From Pseudomonas sp. (lineage in GTDB: Bacteria; Pseudomonadota; Gammaproteobacteria; Pseudomonadales; Pseudomonadaceae): a stretch of DNA of 6,150 bases. Below the pieces are notes generated by a model. The model was not told the DNA's origin, ran no database searches, and saw nothing but the letters and a program-made list of their open reading frames with translations. The position numbers and the translations under genes are program-made. This document shows, piece after piece, positions 1 to 5,861 of this stretch; position 1 is the first letter of the stretch; every line of letters starts with the position of its first letter. Location of the stretch: positions 243-6,392 of the forward strand of contig DQAA01000491.1 of assembly GCA_003523465.1 (NCBI GenBank). The letters run 5' to 3'.

Positions 1-206
1 AACAGGCGCGCCGGGATCACCCGGGTGTTGTTGAACACCATCAGGTCGCCAGGGCGCAGGTATTCGAGCAGATCGGTGAACTGCCGATGAGCCAGCGCAC
101 CGCTCGGGCCATCGAGGACCAGCAGCCGGCTACCGCGCCGTTCGGCCAGGGGATGGCGGGCGATCAGGGAATCGGGAAGTTCGAAAGAAAAATCGGCGAC
201 GCGCAT
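1..206 (-). CDS. queA: S-adenosylmethionine:tRNA ribosyltransferase-isomerase, N-terminal part (truncated by window edge)
   Basis: QueA transfers and rearranges the ribosyl group of S-adenosylmethionine onto preQ1 in tRNA, forming epoxyqueuosine at wobble position 34, in the cytoplasm. The visible 68 codons start [20 protein letters not shown]. They continue with the conserved blocks [10 protein letters not shown] (residues 23-32) and [19 protein letters not shown] (50-68), which are characteristic of the QueA N-terminus. The family is usually about 340-350 residues, so only about one fifth is present and the gene continues left of position 1. The ATG at 206 is chosen because the protein begins exactly where the family does. 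No strong Shine-Dalgarno is seen just upstream. The gene is divergent from the tRNA-Leu gene, and in Pseudomonas it usually heads a tgt-yajC-secDF neighbourhood, which is not visible here. Confidence 0.95.
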   Translation of the reverse strand, partial: MRVADFSFELPDSLIARHPLAERRGSRLLVLDGPSGALAHRQFTDLLEYLRPGDLMVFNNTRVIPARL

Positions 207-239
207 GGCAGTGGGGGTACGGGTTCGACAGGGCCGGGA

Positions 240-268
240 AGTTTAGCCGAAAGCGGAAAAATTGACCA
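240..268 (-). promoter_or_regulatory. possible sigma-70 promoter of queA
   Basis: Read on the minus strand, TGGTCA (263-268) and TAAACT (240-245) are separated by 17 bp. Each matches the sigma-70 consensus at four of six positions. Transcription would start near 233, about 27 nt before the queA ATG. The match is modest and the call rests on position and spacing. Confidence 0.35.
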
Positions 269-278
269 TGAAAGCTGA

Positions 279-307
279 TTGACCAACGGTAGGGGGCTCT
301 TTATACT
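279..307 (+). promoter_or_regulatory. sigma-70 promoter of tRNA-Leu with GC-rich discriminator
   Basis: The -35 box TTGACC (279-284) and -10 box TATACT (302-307) are separated by exactly 17 bp, each one mismatch from consensus. The predicted start is near 313-315, just ahead of the mature tRNA 5' end at 320. Between the -10 box and the start lies the all G/C run CCGCCGCC (308-315). A GC-rich discriminator of this kind is typical of stable-RNA promoters under stringent (ppGpp) control. That regulation is inferred from sequence alone. Confidence 0.85.
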
Positions 308-319
308 CCGCCGCCACAT

Positions 320-404
320 GCCCTGATGGCGGAATTGGTAGACGCGGCGGATTCAAAATCCGTTTTCGAAAGGAGTGGGAGTTCGAGTCTCCCTCGGGGC
401 ACCA
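320..404 (+). tRNA. tRNA-Leu (anticodon CAA)
   Basis: This is an 85-nt class II tRNA with the 3' CCA encoded. The acceptor stem pairs GCCCTGA (320-326) with TCGGGGC (394-400), with one T-G wobble, followed by discriminator A401 and CCA 402-404. The anticodon stem pairs GCGGA (347-351) with TCCGT (359-363) around the loop TTCAAAA. The anticodon CAA is at 354-356 and reads UUG. The long variable region spans 364-376. The T-arm is GGGAG (377-381), loop TTCGAGT (382-388), CTCCC (389-393). A long variable region and A73 are the expected leucine features. Confidence 0.97.
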
Positions 405-411
405 AATCCAG

Positions 412-439
412 AAAAAACCGACTTTATAGTCGGTTTTTT
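412..439 (+). terminator. rho-independent terminator after tRNA-Leu
   Basis: CCGACT (418-423) and AGTCGG (428-433) form a perfect 6-bp stem with a TTAT loop, followed by six T (434-439). Six A precede the stem (412-417), so the pairing can extend to 12 bp and the element could also stop transcription arriving from the right. It begins 7 nt after the tRNA CCA and isolates the tRNA from the downstream operon. Confidence 0.92.
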
Positions 440-440
440 C

Positions 441-925
441 GTTTCTGCGCTCCACCCCGCACCGATCCCGCCCCACCTCATCAAGCCTTCCACCGCCCAT
501 TTCCGCAAAGCTCCGGCCAGCGACCGCCCAAGCTATCGACACGATCTGACAGCGTACGTTTATTGATTACCCTACCGCACGGGCAATTTCTTACAATCTC
601 TCGGGAAATTTCTGGTATTTTTCCCGCCATTCGAGAATTGGCCGCCGCGATACCGTCGGTCGCTCTCCTGGAGTCAAAGTACTGAAACCGGCTTTGCCTA
701 CCCGATTGTTCAGGGACGAACGCTGCCACTTCCCACGTTCCGCTTTCTACGATCGGGCTTGCCATTGCCTGAACGACTGCGTTCCGCGAGCAATGCCTGG
801 CGCCGGATACCGCTACTGAAACTCCAGACCGTCACCGTGGCAACGCCCCCGCCAGGCCGGGGTCCGCCGCAACAATTGAAGGCTTTGGCTTTTTCATATC
901 GAAGGTTGTTTCTAAGAGAGTCGAA
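441..925. other. gene-free leader/intergenic region before the glycan operon
   Basis: No convincing coding sequence is seen on either strand. Short open frames here lack ribosome binding sites and recognisable protein features. The stretch from about 551 to 625 is richer in A+T than its surroundings. It contains TACAAT (592-597), a good -10 match, but no -35 box at 16-18 bp; the nearest candidate, TTGATT (563-568), is 23 bp away. A short GC hairpin, CCCCG/CGGGG (847-851 and 858-862), lies about 60 bp before the first gene. The operon promoter is probably in this region and would give a long untranslated leader, but I cannot place it with certainty. I see no JUMPstart or ops element (GGCGGTAGCNTG). 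Confidence 0.5.
602..626. repeat. perfect 7-bp inverted repeat in the leader region
   Basis: CGGGAAA (602-608) and TTTCCCG (620-626) are exact inverted repeats separated by 11 bp, about 300 bp upstream of the glycosyltransferase start. Centre-to-centre spacing is 18 bp, compatible with a dimeric regulator operator. A hairpin in the leader RNA is equally possible. It also contains the small palindrome GAAATTTC (605-612). No regulator can be named. Confidence 0.35.
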
Positions 926-1936
926 ATGGCGTTTTTTCCGGTTTTCCTGTCCGTGGTATTTGTTGTCCGAAACCAGTCGGACACTATCGAAAAGATGTTG
1001 TCGGAGGCAGCTTCGGTAGTTGCTAACACGGTCAGCGACTATGAACTGATCATTGTCGATAACTCATCGGACGATGACAGCATCAGCGTCATGAAGCGCC
1101 TGACTGGCGAAAACGCCCTGGCCAACCTGCAGGTGTACGCACTGACCAAGGAAGTCGATGCCGACACCGCGTCCTGGGTTGGCCTGGAGAACGCGCTCGG
1201 CGACTTCGTGGCGGTTATCGATCCGCTGACCGATGACATCGCCTTCATTCCGGAAATGCTCGACCAGGCGGTGCGCGGCGCCGACGTGGTGTTCGCCAGC
1301 AACCAGCAAAAGCCGGCGCAGAGCTTCGCCTACCGCACGGCATACGCCGCGTTCAACGGCCTCTACAACTGGTTCAACGGCGTGCACCTGGCCAAGGAAG
1401 CGCCGCAGTACCGGATTCTCAGCAAGCGGGTGATCAACTTCATCCTGCAGCACCCGCAGCCCGCCATGACCTACCGGCACCTGCCGGCTACCGGCGGCTT
1501 CGCCAAGTCCTACCTGACCTACAGCGCCAAGCCACAACCGGCACGGCCAAAACGCCTGCTCGACAGCATCGACCGCGGCATGCGCCTGCTGGTTTCGACC
1601 ACCCGCGCGCCCATGCGCCTGGTGACCTCGCTGTCCCTGTTCGGCGCCGTGGTCAACCTGTTCTATTGCGTATATGTCCTGGCAATCGGCCTGTTCAAGA
1701 CCGACGTAGCTCCAGGCTGGATCAGCGTGTCCCTGCAGCAGTCCGGCATGTTCTTCCTGATTTCCCTGGTGCTGCTGGTACTCGCCGAGTACATCCTGCA
1801 CATGGCCAGCCTGTCGAACGAAGGCCCGCTCTATCACGTCGGCCAGGAGTTCACCAGCGCGCGAATGACCCGCCGCGAGAAGCTGAATATCGAAGAAGTC
1901 AGCGCCAAGCCTGTACTTGACGAGCACACGTCCTGA
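926..1936 (+). CDS. GT2 family polyprenyl-phosphate sugar transferase-like protein (DPM1/GtrB/ArnC-like) with two C-terminal membrane helices
   Basis: This 336-residue protein has the layout of enzymes that move a sugar from a nucleotide donor to undecaprenyl phosphate at the cytoplasmic face of the inner membrane. The N-terminal GT-A domain starts FLSVVFVVRN (7-16) and carries the nucleotide-binding strand IIVDNSSDDDS (42-52). The usual metal-binding DADLQDPP-type block is replaced by IDPLTDD (98-104), so donor handling may be atypical. QYRILSKR (161-168) matches the family FRLLSRR-type motif. Two hydrophobic helices follow (about 232-257 and 274-294), then EYILHMASLSNEGPLYHV, like the family's GEYIGRIYEEVK-type tail. 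The ATG is preceded by AAGAGAG (914-920) at 5-nt spacing. It is the first gene of the operon, and its TGA overlaps the next ATG. The sugar and the exact lipid are not evident from sequence. Confidence 0.88.
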   Translation: MAFFPVFLSVVFVVRNQSDTIEKMLSEAASVVANTVSDYELIIVDNSSDDDSISVMKRLTGENALANLQVYALTKEVDADTASWVGLENALGDFVAVIDPLTDDIAFIPEMLDQAVRGADVVFASNQQKPAQSFAYRTAYAAFNGLYNWFNGVHLAKEAPQYRILSKRVINFILQHPQPAMTYRHLPATGGFAKSYLTYSAKPQPARPKRLLDSIDRGMRLLVSTTRAPMRLVTSLSLFGAVVNLFYCVYVLAIGLFKTDVAPGWISVSLQQSGMFFLISLVLLVLAEYILHMASLSNEGPLYHVGQEFTSARMTRREKLNIEEVSAKPVLDEHTS

Positions 1937-3057
1937 TGTCCGCAGCTCTCTACGATGCCGTCGTGGTCGGCGGCGGCTTCTATGGCTCGGCCATCGCGAT
2001 CTACCTGGCCAAGCAGCGTGGTTTCAAACGCATCGTCCTGGTGGAGAGCGAAAGCGCGCTGATGACCCGCGCCTCGTACAACAACCAGGCGCGCGTGCAT
2101 AACGGCTATCACTACCCGCGCAGCTTCACCACCGCCTACCGCAGCCGTATCAACCTGCCGCGCTTCGTGGCCGACTGGCCCGAAGTCGTCAAGCAGGACT
2201 TCACCAAGCTGTACGCCGTGGCGCGCCGCAACTCCAAGGTCACCGCCAAGCAGTTCGAGCGGTTCTGCCGCGATATCGGCGCGAGCATCGAGCCCGCTGC
2301 TCCACGCCTCAAGGCCCTGTTCGAACCGCGCCTGATCGAAGAAGTGTTCCAGGTCGAGGAATATGCCTTCAACAGCACCAAGCTGGCCGCCTGGGCCTCG
2401 CGGGAGCTGGCGGAGTGCGCGGTGCAACTGCGCTTCAACACCCGCGCGGTGGAAGTCTCCCGGACGGCCGATGCGCCGCTGCAGGTCATCACCCGCAATG
2501 CCAATGGCGATCTCGAGCAACTGCCCTGCAAGTACGTGTTCAACTGCACCTACAGTGGCCTGAACGTGATGAAAGGCGAGTTCCCGGGCGTGAGCACCGG
2601 CCTCAAACACGAGATCACCGAGATGGCGCTGATGCAGATGCCGGATGTGCTCGAAGAGATCGGCGTGACGGTAATGGACGGCCCATTCTTCTCGATGATG
2701 CCGTTCCCGGCGCGCAACCTGCACACCCTTTCCCATGTGCGCTATACCCCGCACCTGCACTGGAACGACACCGACGGTGTCGACCCGTACGAAAAACTGC
2801 GCCACTACCAACGCGAGAGCCGTACCGATCGCATGGTCAGGGATGTCGGCCGCTATATTCCGGCGATCCTCGATGCCCGGCATATCGACTCGTTGTTCGA
2901 AGTGAAAACCGTATTGCTCAAGAACGAAGGTGACGACGGGCGGCCGATTCTTTTCGAAGAACACGTGCAACTGCCGGGATGCTTCTCCGTCCTGGGTGGA
3001 AAGATCGACAATATTTACGATGTACTGGAGCGGCTGGATGAAACCGTCAAGTTCTAA
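1936..3057 (+). CDS. FAD-dependent oxidoreductase, DAO-type fold
   Basis: This 373-residue cytoplasmic protein opens with a dinucleotide-binding motif, VVVGGGFYGSAIA (9-21; Gly12, Gly14, Gly17). The acidic end of strand two is E37, as expected for FAD binding through the ADP ribose. A distinctive block, NNQARVHNGYHYPRS (49-63), follows where DAO-family flavoproteins position the flavin. The C-terminus VLGGKIDNIYDVLERLD (352-368) resembles the FAD-closing segment of that fold. There is no signal peptide or membrane helix. The ATG overlaps the stop of the glycosyltransferase gene (TGATG, 1934-1938), indicating translational coupling. From context it probably oxidises a sugar, amino-sugar or lipid-linked intermediate of the same pathway. 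Neither substrate nor product can be read from sequence, and an amine or hydroxy-acid substrate remains possible. Confidence 0.88.
   Translation: MSAALYDAVVVGGGFYGSAIAIYLAKQRGFKRIVLVESESALMTRASYNNQARVHNGYHYPRSFTTAYRSRINLPRFVADWPEVVKQDFTKLYAVARRNSKVTAKQFERFCRDIGASIEPAAPRLKALFEPRLIEEVFQVEEYAFNSTKLAAWASRELAECAVQLRFNTRAVEVSRTADAPLQVITRNANGDLEQLPCKYVFNCTYSGLNVMKGEFPGVSTGLKHEITEMALMQMPDVLEEIGVTVMDGPFFSMMPFPARNLHTLSHVRYTPHLHWNDTDGVDPYEKLRHYQRESRTDRMVRDVGRYIPAILDARHIDSLFEVKTVLLKNEGDDGRPILFEEHVQLPGCFSVLGGKIDNIYDVLERLDETVKF
3027..3030 (+). promoter_or_regulatory. ribosome binding site that decides the start of the membrane-protein gene
   Basis: GGAG lies 7 nt before ATG 3038, inside the end of the FAD oxidoreductase gene. 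The reading frame is open from an ATG at 2930, but the extra 36 codons are non-hydrophobic sequence from inside the upstream gene. Starting at 3038 places a membrane helix at residue 8. Confidence 0.75.
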
Positions 3058-5059
3058 GATTTTCCTGTGGGCAGGATTGCTCCTGGCCGTTCTGCTCGGT
3101 GTCAGCGTGTTCCAGTCCAACCGCCTGCACACTGCTGACAGCAGCTTCTTCGGCAACTTCGACCGATTCTCCCAGGGTCTGGTTGCCGGCAACATCATTG
3201 CCCATGACGAAGGCGTCGCAGACCCGCTCTGGAACCTCGGCTTCGTCACGGTCAACGGTAACGGCGAACGTTCGGACAACATCTGGAACACCTGGCGCGG
3301 CTTCGTCCAGAACAACGCCGTCGAGTCGGTCAGCCTGTCACCGTATGCCTCGCAATACGGCATCCAGGGCGTGATCTTCCTTGAACTTCACAAACTGTTC
3401 GGCAGCGATATCACCGGCCTGCAGTTGTTCAACTCGATTGCCTTCTCGCTGGTCATCACCCTTCTCGCCTTCCTCTTCACCCGGGCCTACGACTGGCGCT
3501 TCGGCGTCGTGTTCTTCCTGGTGATGATCACTTCGCCTTGGGTAGTGTCTTTCGCCCGCAACCTGTACTGGGTTCCGTTCACCTGGTTCCTGCCGGCGGT
3601 CTTCGCCACCCTGGCCTATCTGTCGAAAAGCACCCTCAGTCGCGCACTGTGCCTGTTCGGCGTTGGTGCGGCGGTGTTCCTGAAGAGCCTGGCCGGCTAC
3701 GAATACCTGTCCAACGTCACCCTCTTCGCCTGCTCGGTGTTCGTCATCGCACCGTTCTTCCGCCAGCGTGACCGCCGCCACGGTTCCAACTTCGCCCTCG
3801 GCTGCCTGGCCTTCGTCGCCTGCGTGCTCGGCTTCATCTGCGCCCTGCTGGTGCATGCCGGCATGCGTGGCGACACCATCGCCCAAGGCCTGGTCAACAT
3901 CCTCGAACAGGATGTGAAACGTCGCACCTATGGCGACCCGAGCCACTTCGACCCGATCCTGCGCGAGTCCCTGACCGTTGCGATCACCGATGTCATCGCC
4001 ATGTACTGGCGCACCTGGGTCACCCCGGTGATCGTTGGCGTTCCGGCCATGGGCTTGAACATCGCCAGCATCTTCGTGCTGTTCGGCCTGCTCTATTCCC
4101 TGGCGAAAAAACAGGCGATCGGCATCAAGGTCCTTGCGGTACTGGTGGTCTACTTCCTCGCCTCGATCTCCTGGTTCGTCGCTGCCAAGGCTCACTCGTG
4201 GGTCCACACCCAGCTGAACTACGTGCTCTGGTACTTCGGTTTCATCCAGGCCCTGGCCTATGGCGTCGTGTCCAGCGCCATACTGTTCGGGCGTGCCTTC
4301 CTCGCCTGGCGCAGAAACCTCAGCCTCGGTGGCAAGCGCGTGCTGACGGGCTGCGCGGTCGCTGCGCTGCTCGTCCTGCTGGGTGTCGCACAGGCTGTAC
4401 GGGTCGATCATTTCGACAAGAAGATCGACGCCCGCATCGCCGAATCCCTCGGTTCGGTCGAAGTAGGCAATGGCTTCAAGGTGCTGTTCTTCAAGGACCG
4501 CAACGCCATGCTGGTGAATGCCAGCTGCAGCGATTTCAAGCCGTCTGCCAAGGTGATGCTCCACGCCTACCCCGACGACCCGCAGGCACCGGTCAGCAAC
4601 CTGGACTTCTCGTGGAAGAAGCGCGACATCTCGACACCGTTGTTCTCGAAATACAGCGGTTCCTGCATGGCCAACCTGCCGCGCATCGACTTCCGCTTCA
4701 AGGCCCTGGACGTTGGCCAGTACGAGCTGAACGATGAACAGCAGATCAAAATACTCTGGCAAGGCCGCGCGGACGTCGACACTACTCGCTACGTGCGCGA
4801 GGTGACCGCCCTGAACTACACCGACAGCAACTGGGAAAACGGCATCAGCCGCACAGCGCCGGCCTTCTTCACCCAGAACACTTTCGTCAACCGTCAGTCC
4901 CTGGCGATCGGCGACCTGCTGAAAATGGGCAACGCCGAACCGCGTACCATTGGCCGAATCGCCTATTCCGAGGACTACATCAACGTTTATTTCGACGGTG
5001 ACCTGTTCGACCCCAAGCTGAGCGGTTTCCCGAACAAACTTGAAATTCTTCCCAAGTAA
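3038..5059 (+). CDS. large polytopic membrane protein, GT-C glycosyltransferase-like, with C-terminal soluble domain; function unassigned
   Basis: This 673-residue protein starts MKPSSSKIFLWAGLLLAVLL, giving an N-terminal membrane helix (about 8-26). A roughly 100-residue hydrophilic loop follows (27-127, with DSSFFGNFDRF and ADPLWNLGF). Hydrophobic helices then run at about 128-148, 154-172, 180-195, 203-218, 226-241, 251-272, 333-354, 362-382, 396-417 and 434-452. The last 220 residues are soluble, look beta-rich and hold two cysteines (C497, C543) that could form a disulfide if periplasmic. A long first loop with acidic residues plus many helices is the general plan of GT-C enzymes that use polyprenyl-phosphate sugars. 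Conserved-looking blocks are FARNLYWVPFTWFLP (172-186), LAGYEYLSN (218-226) and HSWVHTQLNY (386-395). I do not recognise a named family. The gene overlaps the FAD gene by 20 bp. A periplasmic transferase is the best inference; a polymerase or transporter is possible. Confidence 0.82.
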   Translation: MKPSSSKIFLWAGLLLAVLLGVSVFQSNRLHTADSSFFGNFDRFSQGLVAGNIIAHDEGVADPLWNLGFVTVNGNGERSDNIWNTWRGFVQNNAVESVSLSPYASQYGIQGVIFLELHKLFGSDITGLQLFNSIAFSLVITLLAFLFTRAYDWRFGVVFFLVMITSPWVVSFARNLYWVPFTWFLPAVFATLAYLSKSTLSRALCLFGVGAAVFLKSLAGYEYLSNVTLFACSVFVIAPFFRQRDRRHGSNFALGCLAFVACVLGFICALLVHAGMRGDTIAQGLVNILEQDVKRRTYGDPSHFDPILRESLTVAITDVIAMYWRTWVTPVIVGVPAMGLNIASIFVLFGLLYSLAKKQAIGIKVLAVLVVYFLASISWFVAAKAHSWVHTQLNYVLWYFGFIQALAYGVVSSAILFGRAFLAWRRNLSLGGKRVLTGCAVAALLVLLGVAQAVRVDHFDKKIDARIAESLGSVEVGNGFKVLFFKDRNAMLVNASCSDFKPSAKVMLHAYPDDPQAPVSNLDFSWKKRDISTPLFSKYSGSCMANLPRIDFRFKALDVGQYELNDEQQIKILWQGRADVDTTRYVREVTALNYTDSNWENGISRTAPAFFTQNTFVNRQSLAIGDLLKMGNAEPRTIGRIAYSEDYINVYFDGDLFDPKLSGFPNKLEILPK

Positions 5060-5081
5060 CCGTTTTTAGAAAGAGGTTTTT

Positions 5082-5861
5082 ATGGTTTCTGCTCTTGTCG
5101 GATTCTCGGGTTATGTGGGGAGCACCCTGCTCAAGCAAACTCGTTTCGAAAAGCTCTATCGCTCCACGACGATCGGCGAAATCGACGGCCAGACCTTCGA
5201 CACCGTGGTCTGTGCCGGCGCCCCTGCGCAGAAGTGGATCGCCAACCGCGAACCCGAAGCCGACCGCGAAAAGATCGACGGCCTGATCGCCCACCTGAAA
5301 ACCGTCAAGTGCAAGACGTTCATCCTGATCAGCACCGTTGACGTCTTCAAAAGCGCCATCGATGTCGATGAAGACACCGTCGTCGACGAAAACGACCTGC
5401 ATGCCTACGGCCTCAACCGTCGCCGCCTGGAGAAGTTCGTCGAGAGCCACTTCGCCGACCACCTGATCATCCGCCTGCCGGGCCTGGTTGGCCCTGGGCT
5501 GCGCAAGAACGTGATCTACGACTTCCTCAACGACAACAACCTCGACGCCATCGATAGCCGCGGCGTGTTCCAGTTCTATCCGATGGTCAACCTCTGGAAC
5601 GACATCCAGGTTGCCCGTGCCGCGGGCCTGAAACTGGTGCACCTGACCGCCGCGCCGGTGAGCGTGGCGCGGGTGGCGAACGAGGGCTTCGGCCTGGCGT
5701 TCGACCACGTCCTCGACCGCCCGGCGGCGACCTACGACATGCAGACCCGCTACGCCGAGGTATTTGGCGGTACCGGCAAGCACACCTACAGCGCTCGTGA
5801 AACCCTCCAGGCTGTGCGTGCCTTCGCCCAGTCCGAGCCCAAGGCGGACAAGACCCCATGA
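5082..5861 (+). CDS. short NAD(P)-dependent epimerase/reductase-like Rossmann protein
   Basis: This 259-residue cytoplasmic protein has an N-terminal Rossmann motif, VGFSGYVGSTLL (6-17; Gly7, Gly10, Gly13), matching the GxxGxxG pattern of extended SDR enzymes. FILISTVDVF (80-89) supplies the serine/threonine at the position of the SDR catalytic residue. HAYGLNRRRLEKF (107-119) aligns with the catalytic tyrosine helix, but reads Y109-xxx-R113 instead of YxxxK. IIRLPGLVGPGLRKN (129-143) is the strand and loop that normally follow. Extended SDRs are usually around 300 residues or more, so this one is short. AAGAGG (5071-5076) sits 5 nt before the ATG, and the gap from the previous stop is 22 bp. 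It likely reduces or epimerises a sugar intermediate. The missing lysine means activity should not be assumed. Confidence 0.85.
   Translation: MVSALVGFSGYVGSTLLKQTRFEKLYRSTTIGEIDGQTFDTVVCAGAPAQKWIANREPEADREKIDGLIAHLKTVKCKTFILISTVDVFKSAIDVDEDTVVDENDLHAYGLNRRRLEKFVESHFADHLIIRLPGLVGPGLRKNVIYDFLNDNNLDAIDSRGVFQFYPMVNLWNDIQVARAAGLKLVHLTAAPVSVARVANEGFGLAFDHVLDRPAATYDMQTRYAEVFGGTGKHTYSARETLQAVRAFAQSEPKADKTP

Noticed and set aside
382..404. tRNA 3' end as an attachment site
   Set aside because: I looked for a second copy of the T-arm/acceptor sequence in the window and found none. There is also no integrase, so no att site is called.
326..685. 119-codon open frame over the tRNA
   Set aside because: It begins inside tRNA-Leu and reads through its terminator. 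There is no plausible ribosome binding site and no protein-like composition.
793..819. possible 8-codon leader peptide in the intergenic region
   Set aside because: There is no convincing ribosome binding site, no run of regulatory codons and no attenuator after it. An open frame this short is expected by chance.
847..862. CCCCG/CGGGG hairpin as a terminator
   Set aside because: It has only 5 bp and is not followed directly by a T run. It lies in the expected leader of the operon, where a terminator would be counterproductive.
1064..1927. 287-codon open frame on the minus strand
   Set aside because: It is antisense to the GT2 gene, which has clear motifs, a ribosome binding site and membrane helices. 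The antisense product has none of these.
2930..3037. N-terminal extension of the membrane protein from an upstream ATG
   Set aside because: The 36 extra codons lie wholly within the FAD gene and look like out-of-frame sequence. ATG 3038 has its own GGAG and places a membrane helix at the start.
1834..3363. 509-codon open frame on the minus strand
   Set aside because: It lies antisense to the FAD gene and parts of both neighbours. Its translation is rich in H, R, V and Q without any family motif, as expected from the opposite strand of high-G+C coding DNA.
3338..4762. 474-codon open frame on the minus strand
   Set aside because: It is antisense to the membrane protein gene. The translation is low-complexity E/G/Q/H-rich sequence with no recognisable domain.
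4980..5783. 267-codon open frame on the minus strand
   Set aside because: It is antisense to the Rossmann protein gene, with a compositionally biased translation and no supporting start signals.
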